Assembly (NCBI RefSeq): GCF_006715005.1
Contig: NZ_VFMJ01000001.1
Coordinates: 372,001 to 436,000, forward strand
Reading direction: 5' to 3'
Origin: Serratia marcescens
GTDB lineage: Bacteria; Pseudomonadota; Gammaproteobacteria; Enterobacterales; Enterobacteriaceae
DNA length: 64,000 bases
A program made the translations under genes and the position numbers. Positions 10,077-20,998 of the stretch are shown here, one piece after another; the stretch's first letter is position 1, and each line of letters starts with the position of its first letter. The notes under the pieces are model-generated. The model saw only the letters and a list, made by a program, of their open reading frames with translations. It had not been told where the DNA came from and did no database searches.

Positions 10077-10282
10077 GATATTTCCTTACTCGTGGTTTAG
10101 GGAGTAAGAAAAATAACCAAGTGGCGAGCGAGAAAATATGGATTGGGATTGTGTGGCTCGGCAAACAAAATTATTCATAATAAATATATTATTTATATAT
10201 TTATCAAAGGCATTTATTAAACAGGCGCATTGGGCTTTTTGCGTCAATACTTAGCGCTGTTCAATTCTCGCAAGGAGTCATC

Positions 10283-11227
10283 ATGTTCTGGAAACGTTGT
10301 CTGCTGGGCGCGGCGCTGGCCGTTATGTCATTACAGGCCGGGGCCGCCGCGCCGCAGGCCAAAACCCCGACGCCGGGATTTTACCGCATCATGCTGGGCA
10401 ATTTTGAAGTGACCGCGTTGTCCGACGGCATCATTCGTTTGCCGGCGGACAAGCTGTTGCTGAACACCACGCCGCAGCAGATCGCCGCCGGGTTGGCCGA
10501 GCGGCATCAAAGCCTGCCGGTGGTCACCTCGGTCAATGCCTATCTGATCAATACCGGCGATAAGCTGGTGATGATCGACAGCGGCGCCGGCCAACTGCTG
10601 GGCGACGGCCTGGGCAAGCTGGTGGATAACCTGCGTGCGGCGGGCTACCAGCCGGAGCAGGTGGATGAGATCTACCTGACCCACATGCACCCGGACCACC
10701 TCGGCGGCCTGACGCACGACGGCAAGGCGGTATTCCCCAATGCGGTGGTGCGCGCCGCCAGTCAGGACGCGGACTTCTGGCTAAGCGCGGACAAACTGAA
10801 ACAGGCCAGCGCGGGCAGTAAAAGCAACTTCGAACGGGCCCAGGCGGTGATCAAGCCGTACCAGGCGCTGGGCCACTTTAAGCCGTTCAGCGGCGACGGT
10901 GAACTGTCGCCGGGTATTGCCGCCTTCGCCGCCCACGGCCATACGCCGGGGCACAGCGTGTATCAGGTGACCAGCCAGGGCAAGAAGCTGTTGCTGTTGG
11001 GGGATCTTATCCACGTGGCAGCGGTGCAGTTGCCGCATCCGAAGGTGGCTATCAGCTTTGACAGCGACGCCAAGGCGGCGGTCGCTCAACGGCTGCGGAT
11101 ATTTGGCGACAGCGCGCGGCAGAGCGAACTGGTCGGCGGCGCACACCTGTCGTTCCCGGGATTGGGGTATTTGAACCGCCAGGGCGATGGTTACACCTGG
11201 GTGCCGTTGAACTACGGCACGCTGTAA
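10283..11227 (+). CDS. Periplasmic metallo-beta-lactamase-fold hydrolase
   Basis: A 314-residue MBL-fold protein with a signal peptide (MFWKRCLLGAALAVMSLQAGAAA). The zinc motif HxHxDH is THMHPDHLGG (about 133-142); further metal ligands are probably His in AAHGHTPGHS (about 221), Asp in LLGDLIH (about 238) and His in GGAHLSFPG (about 288). The fold and export resemble methyl-parathion hydrolase/lactonase relatives; the substrate is unknown. AAGGAG lies 8 bp upstream of the start. Confidence 0.88.
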   Translation: MFWKRCLLGAALAVMSLQAGAAAPQAKTPTPGFYRIMLGNFEVTALSDGIIRLPADKLLLNTTPQQIAAGLAERHQSLPVVTSVNAYLINTGDKLVMIDSGAGQLLGDGLGKLVDNLRAAGYQPEQVDEIYLTHMHPDHLGGLTHDGKAVFPNAVVRAASQDADFWLSADKLKQASAGSKSNFERAQAVIKPYQALGHFKPFSGDGELSPGIAAFAAHGHTPGHSVYQVTSQGKKLLLLGDLIHVAAVQLPHPKVAISFDSDAKAAVAQRLRIFGDSARQSELVGGAHLSFPGLGYLNRQGDGYTWVPLNYGTL

Positions 11228-11231
11228 TAGT

Positions 11232-11256
11232 GATGGCCGCCCGTTGGGCGGCCATC
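11232..11256. terminator. Perfect hairpin after the MBL-fold gene
   Basis: An 11-bp stem (GATGGCCGCCC pairing with GGGCGGCCATC) with a 3-base loop starts 4 bp after the stop codon. No T tract follows, so it may be a weak terminator or an mRNA-stabilising hairpin. Confidence 0.5.
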
Positions 11257-11379
11257 GAACGAGCCCAGACGCATTGTTCGATAATTTGGGATTATGATGC
11301 CAGAGAATCGGGGCTTATTCGCCGTGATAAAGAGTGCATGATTAACGTCATGCCTGTCGTTTTCTTTAAGGAGCTCCCG

Positions 11380-12120
11380 ATGAACCAGAAAACTCACTCC
11401 GTCGCCATCGTCACTGGCGCCTCGCGCGGTATCGGCGCCGCCATTGCTGAGCGTCTGGCCGCCGACGGCTTTGCCGTCATCATCAACTATTCGGGCAACC
11501 CGGCGCCGGCCGATGAGCTGGTGGGCAAGATAGAACAGCGCGGCGGCCGCGCCTTGAGCATCAAGGCCGACGTCAGCGATGCGGCTGCGGTCGCCCAGCT
11601 GTTCGACAGCGCCGAACAGGCGTTTGGTGGCGTCGACGTGCTGGTCAATAACGCCGGGGTGATCGCGCTGGCGCCGGTGGCGGACATGCGTGATGAAGAC
11701 GTGGATCGCCTGCTCGATATCAACCTGAAAGGCAGCTTCAATGCGATGCGCGAGGCGGCGAAGCGCCTGCGCGACAACGGCCGCATCATCAACTTCTCTT
11801 CCAGCGTGGTGGGGTTGCTGCAGCCGGGTTACGGTATGTATGCCGCCAGTAAGGCGGCGATCGAGGCGCTGACCAGCGTGCTGGCGAAAGAACTGCGCGG
11901 CCGCAATATCACGGTGAACGCCGTCGCGCCGGGGCCAACCGCCACCGGCTTGTTCCTCGACGGTAAAACCCCGGAGCTTATTGAGCGGCTGGCGAAGATG
12001 GCGCCGCTGGAGCGCCTGGGCACGCCGGAAGATATCGCCGCGGCGGTGGCGTTCCTTGCCGGGGCTGACGGCGGCTGGATCAACGGACAAACCCTGCGCG
12101 CCAACGGCGGCATCGTCTGA
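11380..12120 (+). CDS. Short-chain dehydrogenase/reductase (SDR)
   Basis: A 246-residue classical SDR, an NAD(P)-dependent oxidoreductase. The cofactor motif is TGASRGIG (residues 10-17), the structural motif is NNAG (about 87), the catalytic Ser lies in NFSSSVVG and the Tyr/Lys pair in YAASK (about 151-155). The start at 11380 is chosen because AAGGAG sits 6 bp upstream and the family begins a few residues before the beta-strand; an open frame extends upstream to 11230 without conserved sequence. Substrate unknown. Confidence 0.92.
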   Translation: MNQKTHSVAIVTGASRGIGAAIAERLAADGFAVIINYSGNPAPADELVGKIEQRGGRALSIKADVSDAAAVAQLFDSAEQAFGGVDVLVNNAGVIALAPVADMRDEDVDRLLDINLKGSFNAMREAAKRLRDNGRIINFSSSVVGLLQPGYGMYAASKAAIEALTSVLAKELRGRNITVNAVAPGPTATGLFLDGKTPELIERLAKMAPLERLGTPEDIAAAVAFLAGADGGWINGQTLRANGGIV

Positions 12121-12184
12121 TTGACGACGCGCCGCCACAGGATCGGGTATCCTGTGGCGGTACACATCACATCAAGGGCAGTTT

Positions 12185-12388
12185 ATGGCGGGCGACACTC
12201 AGCAATCCCATCCTGGCGTCAGATCGCCCTGCGTCAGCCTGTGCCGCATCGACGACGAAACCCAGCGGTGCCGGGGATGCCGGCGCACGCGGGCGGAGAT
12301 CGCCGCCTGGCCGACCGCCAGCGACGCGGAGAAACGCGCCATCTGGCGGCGGCTTGAGCTGCGTGCGGACTTCAAGCAAAACACATAG
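12185..12388 (+). CDS. DUF1289 family small Cys-rich protein
   Basis: A 67-residue protein with the DUF1289 pattern: SPCVSLCRID, then CRGCRRTRAEIAAW. Four conserved cysteines suggest metal or Fe-S binding, but no function is established. It starts 64 bp after the SDR gene and is convergent with nrdF. Confidence 0.9.
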   Translation: MAGDTQQSHPGVRSPCVSLCRIDDETQRCRGCRRTRAEIAAWPTASDAEKRAIWRRLELRADFKQNT

Positions 12389-12390
12389 TC

Positions 12391-12418
12391 GCGGGAGCAC
12401 GACACGTCACACTCCCGC
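12391..12418. terminator. Hairpin between DUF1289 gene and nrdF
   Basis: GCGGGAG (12391-12397) can pair with CTCCCGC (12412-12418). It lies between two convergent genes and may stop transcripts from both sides, but neither side has a strong T run. Confidence 0.4.
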
Positions 12419-12450
12419 GAAAGCCTTTTCCTGATACGGCCAGCCAGTCC

Positions 12451-15556
<3,106 letters not shown>

Positions 15557-15575
<19 letters not shown>

Positions 15576-15961
15576 AATGCGGTTACTCCCTGTCTAACGT
15601 TTTCAACGTCTTGCGTCGTGCCGAGCAGCTCGAAGCGGTACAAAAAAGGCACCTGGCATTTTTTGGCGATGATGTCGCCGGCGATGCCGTACGCTGCGCC
15701 GAAGTTGGTGTTCCCGGCGGCGATGACGCCGCGCAGGTATGAACGGTTTTGCGGAACGTTGAGAAAGCGGATCACCTGGATCGGCACCGCGCCGACGGCG
15801 CTGCCGCCGCCATAGCTGGGTACGATCAAGATATAGGGTTGTTCCATCAGCAATTTGCTGCGGGCGCCGGCGATCGGAATGCGGATCGCCGGCAGGCCCA
15901 GTTTCTCAACGAATCGATGGGTGTTCTCCGAACTGCTGGAGAAATAGACCAGCGGATTCAT
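15557..15961 (-). CDS. nrdI: Flavodoxin-like NrdI
   Basis: A 134-residue flavoprotein that activates the Mn centre of NrdF by supplying an oxidant. The FMN phosphate-binding start is [16 protein letters not shown], followed by [13 protein letters not shown] and [11 protein letters not shown], all typical of NrdI. It lies between nrdH and nrdE and overlaps the latter. Confidence 0.95.
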
Positions 15962-15970
15962 CGTCGAGCC

Positions 15971-16201
15971 TCAGCAGGTGAGCGCCAGCGCGCCGATTTT
16001 GTCCGGCCGGAAACCGGACCAGTGGTCGTCACCGGCGATAATCACCGGAACCTGCTGATAACCTAAGGATTTAACGTGGTTCAGCGCCTGCTGATCCTGG
16101 GTGAGGTCGATCACCTGATAATCAATCCCCTGTTTATCAAATGCGCGATAAGTGGCGTTGCACTGGACACAGTCCGGCTTACTGTAAATAATAATGCTCA
16201 T
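15971..16201 (-). CDS. nrdH: Glutaredoxin-like NrdH
   Basis: A 76-residue redoxin that is the electron donor to NrdE. The active site is CVQC (residues 11-14) and the C-terminal WSGFRPDKI is characteristic of NrdH. I chose the ATG at 16201; another ATG three codons upstream (16210) has an equally plausible Shine-Dalgarno distance. First gene of nrdHIEF. Two NrdR boxes lie 119-165 bp upstream. Confidence 0.94.
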   Translation of the reverse strand: MSIIIYSKPDCVQCNATYRAFDKQGIDYQVIDLTQDQQALNHVKSLGYQQVPVIIAGDDHWSGFRPDKIGALALTC

Positions 16202-16319
16202 GATTCGCATTTACCTTTAGGCTGAAGGAAAGGCGGGCAAGTCAGATAACGGAGCATCGTTCCTGGCGTTTCTGACGGCGTTATCAACCGAACGACATTC
16301 CCTGCGGCTGACCCATAAA

Positions 16320-16366
16320 ATACTATATGTAGATATTTGTTTTATCAACCACGCTATATATGGTGT
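16320..16366 (-). promoter_or_regulatory. Twin NrdR boxes upstream of nrdHIEF
   Basis: Two 16-bp near-palindromes, ATACTATATGTAGATA (16320-16335) and ACGCTATATATGGTGT (16351-16366), match the NrdR consensus acaCwATATwGtgt. They start 31 bp apart, three helical turns, the spacing seen in known NrdR operators. NrdR with ATP/dATP should repress the operon. Confidence 0.85.
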
Positions 16367-16440
16367 TTTGTGGGGTTGGGTGCGCAGGCCGCGCCGGGGC
16401 TGGAAAAGGCGAGGGAAAAATTTTTTGCGGGTGAGAAATT

Positions 16441-16462
16441 CCCCCTCTCAGTGAAGAGGGGG
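16441..16462 (-). terminator. Probable terminator of the CMD-domain gene
   Basis: CCCCCTCT (16441-16448) pairs with AGAGGGGG (16455-16462) around a 6-base loop, 12 bp beyond the stop codon at 16474. The minus-strand tail is AATTTCTC, so the T run is weak. Confidence 0.6.
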
Positions 16463-16473
16463 AGTCGAGCGCA

Positions 16474-16905
16474 TTACTGACGCATGCTGACGGCCAGACG
16501 ATTGAAGGCGTTCATGATGCTGATGGCGAAAGTCAGATCGGCGATCTCGGTATCGCTGAAGTGCGCTTTCAGCGCCTCGAAAGCGCTGTCCGGCGCGCCG
16601 GTGGCGGCGATCAGCGTCACCGACTCGGCCCATTCCAGCGCGACGCGCTCGCGCTCGCTGAATTCATGGCTGACGCGCCAGCCCGCCAGCGTATCCAGCT
16701 TGGCATGACTGAAGCCGCTTTCACGCAGCGCTTTGCCGTGCATGTCCAGGCAGTAGGCGCAGCCGTTGATCTGCGAAACGCGCATAAACATCAACTCGAT
16801 GGTCGCCTTGTCCAGGGCACCTTTCTCCAGCGCCATCAGCGCGCTCACCATATTTTTGTACGGGGCGGGCGCCAGCTCGGCATAGTTCAAACGTTGCTTA
16901 ATCAT
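16474..16905 (-). CDS. Carboxymuconolactone decarboxylase (AhpD-like) family protein
   Basis: A 143-residue CMD-domain protein. The AhpD-type core CAYCLDMHGKALRESG (near residue 50) has the CxxC redox pair and downstream His of alkylhydroperoxidase-like members; it likely reduces peroxides or related substrates. The start at 16905 has GAGG seven bases upstream; a TTG four codons earlier is less likely. It is divergent from a MocR regulator, the probable controller. Confidence 0.9.
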   Translation of the reverse strand: MIKQRLNYAELAPAPYKNMVSALMALEKGALDKATIELMFMRVSQINGCAYCLDMHGKALRESGFSHAKLDTLAGWRVSHEFSERERVALEWAESVTLIAATGAPDSAFEALKAHFSDTEIADLTFAISIMNAFNRLAVSMRQ

Positions 16906-16936
16906 GGTCAACCTCAATCGGTAGTAACGAAATCAT

Positions 16937-16980
16937 GCCGCTACTTTAGCGGCCTTATGGTCTATGCTATAGGGCCATAA
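16937..16980. promoter_or_regulatory. Inverted repeats in the CMD/MocR divergent promoter
   Basis: The 95-bp intergenic region holds a perfect repeat GCCGCTA-CTT-TAGCGGC (16937-16953) and an imperfect one, TTATGGTC...GGCCATAA (16955-16980). Both are good candidates for the MocR operator; neither is proven. Confidence 0.5.
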
Positions 16981-17000
16981 AATGATTATTTAACCGGGCC

Positions 17001-18434
17001 ATGATGCCAACTTTCCTGACCTCGCTGCGGCTGGACAGCCGGCTTGCCGAGCCGCTGTACCGGCAGATTTACCAGCGGATTAAAGACGCCATTACCCAGG
17101 GCAGCCTGGCGGCAGGCAGCCGGTTGCCCTCAGTGCGCGGGTTGGCGAGCGATTTGGGCGTGGCGCGCGCTACGGTGGAAAGCGCCTACGCGCAACTTAT
17201 TGCCGAAGGTTTCTTGCAGAGCCGCGGGCAGGCGGGCACCTACGTCTCGCCGCAGCTGCCACACATGCCGCCGGGCGCGGTCTCCGCTGTGCCACCGCTG
17301 GTGGCAATGGCGCCCGATCCGCTGCAGCCGCAGGGCATGCTGCAGCCTTTCCAACTGGGGGTACCGGCGCTGGACGCGTTTCCACGGGCGCTGTGGCAGC
17401 GCATTGTCGCCCGCCAGCTGCGCGGTTCCACGGTGGCTTCTCTGGCGCTGCCGCCGGCCGGCGGCCTGTCTGAGCTGCGTGAGGCGATCGCCCATTACCT
17501 GCATTTGTCGCGCGGCATCAGCTGCCGGCCGGAGCAGATTTTCCTCTGCGCCGGTTATCCGGCGTTGTTGGACTGGGTGACGGAGACGCTGTTACATGCC
17601 GGCGACGCGGTATGGATCGAAGATCCTGGCTATCCGGTCACGCGTCCGCTGCTGCTGGCCGCCGGCGTCAGGCCGGTCGCCGTGCCGGTGGATGAACAGG
17701 GCATGGACGTGGCCGCGGGTATGCTGACGGCGCCTGAGGCGCGGCTGGCGGTGGTGACGCCAACCCATCAAAGCCCGCTCGGCGTCTCGCTCAGCCTGGC
17801 GCGGCGCATGGCGCTGCTCGACTGGGCGCAGCAGCGCAGGGCCTGGATCCTCGAGGATGACTACGACAGCGAGTTTCGCTATCACGGGCGGCCATTGCCG
17901 CCGCTGAAAAGCCTCGATGTTCAGGGGCGGGTGTTGTACGCCGGCACCTTCAGCAAAACGCTGTTCCCGGCGCTGCGCATGGCTTATCTGGTGGTGCCCG
18001 CCGGTCTGACGGAGACATTCGCACGCAGCAGTCGGCTGCGTGGCTGCGGTTGCCCACCGCTGCTGCAGGCCGGCGTGGCGGACTTTATCCGGCAAGGGCA
18101 TTTCTACCGCCACCTGAAACGCATGCGGCCGTTGTACCGCCAGCGGCGCGAGTGGCTGACGCAGGCGTTGGAACGGCAACTGGGGGCGTGGCTGACGGTG
18201 GTGCCGCAGCAGGGCGGCATTCAGCTGTTGGCCCGGCTGCACGACGGCACAGCGGATGCGCTGTTGGCGGCGCAGGCATGGCAACAAGGGCTGGCGGCGC
18301 AGGCGTTGTCGGACTGGCGAATCGACCATCCCGCGGGGCAAGGGTTACTGCTGGGGTTCGCCAATTTCAGCCGGCGAGAGGAAACGGAGCGGGCGGTGCA
18401 GGGGCTGGCGCAGCTGTTCAAACGCACAAATTAA
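17001..18434 (+). CDS. MocR-family regulator (GntR HTH plus aminotransferase domain)
   Basis: A 477-residue PLP-dependent regulator. Residues 15-85 form a GntR winged helix (PLYRQIYQRIKDAITQG, SRLPSVRGLASDLGVARATV). The rest is a fold-type I aminotransferase domain with the PLP-site Asp in EDDYDSEFRY and the Schiff-base Lys in YAGTFSKTLFPALR. Length matches MocR/PdxR proteins. It is divergent from the CMD gene at 16905 and probably controls it. Confidence 0.93.
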   Translation: MMPTFLTSLRLDSRLAEPLYRQIYQRIKDAITQGSLAAGSRLPSVRGLASDLGVARATVESAYAQLIAEGFLQSRGQAGTYVSPQLPHMPPGAVSAVPPLVAMAPDPLQPQGMLQPFQLGVPALDAFPRALWQRIVARQLRGSTVASLALPPAGGLSELREAIAHYLHLSRGISCRPEQIFLCAGYPALLDWVTETLLHAGDAVWIEDPGYPVTRPLLLAAGVRPVAVPVDEQGMDVAAGMLTAPEARLAVVTPTHQSPLGVSLSLARRMALLDWAQQRRAWILEDDYDSEFRYHGRPLPPLKSLDVQGRVLYAGTFSKTLFPALRMAYLVVPAGLTETFARSSRLRGCGCPPLLQAGVADFIRQGHFYRHLKRMRPLYRQRREWLTQALERQLGAWLTVVPQQGGIQLLARLHDGTADALLAAQAWQQGLAAQALSDWRIDHPAGQGLLLGFANFSRREETERAVQGLAQLFKRTN

Positions 18435-18436
18435 AC

Positions 18437-18457
18437 GGCCCGCGATTTCCGCGGGCC
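18437..18457. terminator. Hairpin between the MocR gene and ygaM
   Basis: GGCCCGCG (18437-18444) pairs with CGCGGGCC (18450-18457) just after the MocR stop, between convergent genes. Confidence 0.6.
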
Positions 18458-18495
18458 AGACGCACATCTGTTTTATCTTTATGACTGCAGGGGTG

Positions 18496-18804
18496 TTAAC
18501 GCCGGGCCAGCAGCACGCCGAGCACGATACCGACGGCGGCACCGATCCCTACGCCCTGCCAAGGTTTGTCACGCACATAGCTGTCGGCTTGATCGACCGC
18601 GTCGCGCGCATGCTGTGTCAGACTGGTGGAGCCATTGAACCGAGCTCGCGCGTCGCGCAGCACGCCTTTCGCCTTGCTGTGCAGCTCTTTCAGTTCCTCT
18701 TTGGTCTTGTCACCGGACTCGCGTAACACTTCATCCAGCGTATCGGCCAACAGAGTCACATCCTGATCGATATCGCGTTCTGTTCTTTCCGCTTTCTTAA
18801 ACAT
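18496..18804 (-). CDS. ygaM: DUF883/ElaB family ribosome-associated membrane protein YgaM
   Basis: A 102-residue protein of the ElaB/YqjD/YgaM family. An amphipathic helical N-terminal part (ERTERDIDQDVTLLADTLDEV) leads to a C-terminal membrane anchor (GVGIGAAVGIVLGVLLARR) that begins after KPWQ, a family hallmark. Relatives tether inactive ribosomes to the inner membrane in stationary phase. Same strand as nrdHIEF, as in E. coli, where ygaM directly precedes nrdH. Confidence 0.92.
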   Translation of the reverse strand: MFKKAERTERDIDQDVTLLADTLDEVLRESGDKTKEELKELHSKAKGVLRDARARFNGSTSLTQHARDAVDQADSYVRDKPWQGVGIGAAVGIVLGVLLARR

Positions 18805-18899
18805 TCAGCTCTCCATTTCGACACATGTCTTCTAAGTGTAGACCATGCCGATATTTGTGTGGCCGATCACGCAAAAAAACGACGATTTACCGGCGTTAG

Positions 18900-19874
18900 T
18901 TAGCAGCCGGCGGCGATAAAATCGCCGTTGGCGCTGACCGGGATCACCGAATTGAACAGCACCAGCGCGAACAGGATCAGGATCACGCCGCCGAGCATCA
19001 CGGCGATGCGCGACGCCTGTGCCAGATAATAGCCCGTCAGGCCGGGTTGATGAGCCAGAAAGCGCTCGCGTGCGTGGTGCACCAGCGTGGCGAGGATCAT
19101 GATCGACAGCCCGGTGCCCAGCGCCATGCTCATGGCGGAGATCACCCCCCAGGTGAACATGCCGATGGCGTTGGCGAACACCAGAATCAGGATGGCGCCG
19201 CTGCATGGACGAATACCGATGGAGACGATCAGCCACAGCGCGTTACGCCAGCCGCCGGTCAGTTCGGTCGCGCCGGGCTGATGCCGGTGGCCGCACTCGC
19301 ACGCCGCGCTATGCGCGTGGTCCGCCGGGTGCAGCGCCTGAATGACCGGTGAGCGACGTCGACGCCAGCGCCAGCCACCGGCGCGCAGGATCACCACCAG
19401 GCCGAAGGCGGCGATGAATACCGCGCTGCCTTTTTCCACCCAGTAACGGCTGAGGCTGAGATCGCCCATCGACAGGTTGAGCACCACCGCCAGCACCACC
19501 ACGAACACAATGGCGACCACGCCTTGCATCAGGCTGCCCAGCAGGGTGATCGCCCGGCTGGCGTTCAGCCGTTCGCGGTGGGTGGCCAGATAAGTGGTGA
19601 TGACGAACTTGCCGTGGCCGGGGCCGATGGAGTGCAGGAAGCCGTAAGCGAAACTGGCCAGCGTCAGCATCAGCCCGCCGCTGTATTGCTGGTTGCGCTG
19701 CTGCAGCAGATAGAGCACCAGATAGCGGTGCATGTAAATCTGGAAGTTGATGCAGTACTGTACAAACTCGGCCCAGTGCCGCACGAACAGATAGAGCAGC
19801 GTCAGCAGCAGCAGACCGGCGAGGGCCAGGCCGGCGTAGCGGCCCGGCGCGTGTTTCAGTGAGACGGTTTTCAT
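18900..19874 (-). CDS. Nickel/cobalt transporter, NicO/RcnA family
   Basis: A 324-residue membrane protein. The N-terminal LHSIGPGHGKFVITTYLATH motif and the later IGIRPCSGAILILVFA are the two family signatures; the loop between has a short His/Cys-rich stretch (HPADHAHSAACECGHRH). Members export or import Ni2+/Co2+. I placed the start at 19874; upstream ATGs at 19916 and 19937 remain in frame. No nickel regulator is adjacent. Confidence 0.88.
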   Translation of the reverse strand: MKTVSLKHAPGRYAGLALAGLLLLTLLYLFVRHWAEFVQYCINFQIYMHRYLVLYLLQQRNQQYSGGLMLTLASFAYGFLHSIGPGHGKFVITTYLATHRERLNASRAITLLGSLMQGVVAIVFVVVLAVVLNLSMGDLSLSRYWVEKGSAVFIAAFGLVVILRAGGWRWRRRRSPVIQALHPADHAHSAACECGHRHQPGATELTGGWRNALWLIVSIGIRPCSGAILILVFANAIGMFTWGVISAMSMALGTGLSIMILATLVHHARERFLAHQPGLTGYYLAQASRIAVMLGGVILILFALVLFNSVIPVSANGDFIAAGC

Positions 19875-19958
19875 AGCGTGAGCGAGCCTGTACCGAGGGG
19901 CGTCTTCCTTCAGCATATACCCGCCGATGCGGTTCACAAGCGCCGTTCACAAACGTTG

Positions 19959-19972
19959 TACATTTGGTTACT
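19959..19972 (+). promoter_or_regulatory. RstA box upstream of asr
   Basis: TACATTTGGTTACT matches the RstA consensus TACATNTNGTTACA at 13 of 14 positions (counting N as match). A TAGTAT hexamer at 20015-20020 puts a transcript start near 20027, which places the box centre at about -61.5, a typical class I activator position. No -35 hexamer is evident. Confidence 0.75.
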
Positions 19973-20074
19973 CGGCGAAACCAATCACTCACGGAAACGG
20001 CAGTTTGATTCCACTAGTATCTGTTTCAACGGCTCCACCGGAGCTTACCGAAACAACACTCTGAGGATTTAAAG

Positions 20075-20422
20075 ATGAAAAAAGTATTAGCGCTGATCGT
20101 TGCTGCCACTATGGGTCTGTCTTCTGTTGCTTTCGCTGCTGATACTGCAGCTACTGCTCCGGCTACCACCACCGCGCCAGCTGCGACCACCACTACCGCT
20201 GCGCCAGCGGCTGCTGAAAAAGCGCCAGCTAAAGCAACGCACCACAAGAAAGCTAAGCACCACAAAAAAGCGCCAGCCCAGAAAGCTCAGGCCGCTAAAA
20301 AGCACCACAAAAAAGCGCCAGCTCAGAAAGCCCAGGCTGCTAAAAAACACCACAAAAAAGCGCCAGTGCAGAAAGCTCAGGCCGCTAAAAAACACCACAA
20401 AAAAGCCGGTAAAAAAGCTTAA
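20075..20422 (+). CDS. asr: Acid shock protein precursor Asr
   Basis: A 115-residue exported, very basic protein. The signal peptide [21 protein letters not shown] is almost the same as in E. coli Asr. The mature part is Ala/Thr-rich, then carries three repeats of about 15 residues ([15 protein letters not shown] type). Asr is strongly induced at low pH, in E. coli through RstAB/PhoB. The RstA box at 19959 supports the same control. Strong A/C codon bias comes from the repeats. Confidence 0.95.
   Translation: MKKVLALIVAATMGLSSVAFAADTAATAPATTTAPAATTTTAAPAAAEKAPAKATHHKKAKHHKKAPAQKAQAAKKHHKKAPAQKAQAAKKHHKKAPVQKAQAAKKHHKKAGKKA
20262..20410 (+). repeat. Tandem 45-bp repeats inside asr
   Basis: Three nearly identical units coding [15 protein letters not shown] plus a partial fourth. 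Copy number is likely to vary between strains by slippage. Confidence 0.85.
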
Positions 20423-20435
20423 TTAAGTGATGTTT

Positions 20436-20455
20436 GCGGAACCGAAAGGTTCCGC
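20436..20455 (+). other. GAAA-tetraloop hairpin after asr
   Basis: GCGGAACC (20436-20443) pairs perfectly with GGTTCCGC around a GAAA loop, 14 bp past the asr stop. It lacks a T tract, so it probably protects the asr mRNA 3' end. Confidence 0.6.
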
Positions 20456-20474
20456 ACTCTCCAGCCCGTACTCC

Positions 20475-20505
20475 AGACACCCGGTTCTTCCGGGTGTCTT
20501 CTTTT
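20475..20505 (+). terminator. Intrinsic terminator between asr and the small gene at 20519
   Basis: AGACACCCGG pairs with CCGGGTGTCT around a TTCTT loop and is followed by TCTTTT. Read-through would be needed to express the next gene from the asr promoter. Confidence 0.85.
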
Positions 20506-20518
20506 GAGGCGACGAACG

Positions 20519-20617
20519 ATGATCAATCGCTATCTGTTTGAAGTCATTTTCAGTGCGGTAACCCTGTGCGGGGTGATCGTCGGTTGGGAACTGTTTTTGG
20601 CCGGCAGCTTTTTGTAA
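20519..20617 (+). CDS. ydgU: Small membrane protein, YdgU-like (32 residues)
   Basis: ATG at 20519 with GAGGCG eight bases upstream opens a 32-codon frame. The product begins MINRYLFEVIF and ends WELFLAGSFL; residues 5-30 form one hydrophobic helix. E. coli has a tiny membrane-protein gene, ydgU, directly after asr and acid-induced with it, so this is probably its counterpart by position. Sequence identity was not checked. Its stop abuts the convergent SnoaL-like gene. Confidence 0.7.
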   Translation: MINRYLFEVIFSAVTLCGVIVGWELFLAGSFL

Positions 20618-20998
20618 TTATTGCGCCGCGGCGGTTTCGTGCAAATGCCGCCAACTGAGTAAGTTGGGCTGACGTTCAAAGACCACCGTGGAATAGCGCA
20701 GCGTAGCGCTTTGTCCCGGCAGGCTCTGTTTTTCCCGGTAGCTGACTACCGCGCCCGTCGGCCATTCGGCCACCAGTTTCATCTCTTCTATCTCGATTTC
20801 CAATCCCGGTTTGGCGGCGCGATGCGCGCGGAAAAAGGTGCACAGCGCGGCCAAATCCAGCGGAGCGCCGTTCAGCGCGATCATGCTGAAATCCGGCGTA
20901 AAGCGCGCCAGCAGCGCCTGCTCTTCTCCGGCGCCTTTGCCTAACCAGCGTTCAATGGCGATGTGGGCGTCGATCACTTCGGTAAAATACGGGTTCAT
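20618..20998 (-). CDS. SnoaL/NTF2-like (DUF4440-type) protein
   Basis: A 126-residue small alpha+beta protein with the look of an NTF2-like fold: N-terminal helix with FTEVIDAHIAIERWLG, then FTPDFSMIALNG, then beta strands (VVSYREKQSL, STVVFE). No catalytic residues can be named. Its ATG overlaps the stop of the upstream MFS gene (ATGA), so it is translated with that transporter. Confidence 0.75.
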   Translation of the reverse strand: MNPYFTEVIDAHIAIERWLGKGAGEEQALLARFTPDFSMIALNGAPLDLAALCTFFRAHRAAKPGLEIEIEEMKLVAEWPTGAVVSYREKQSLPGQSATLRYSTVVFERQPNLLSWRHLHETAAAQ

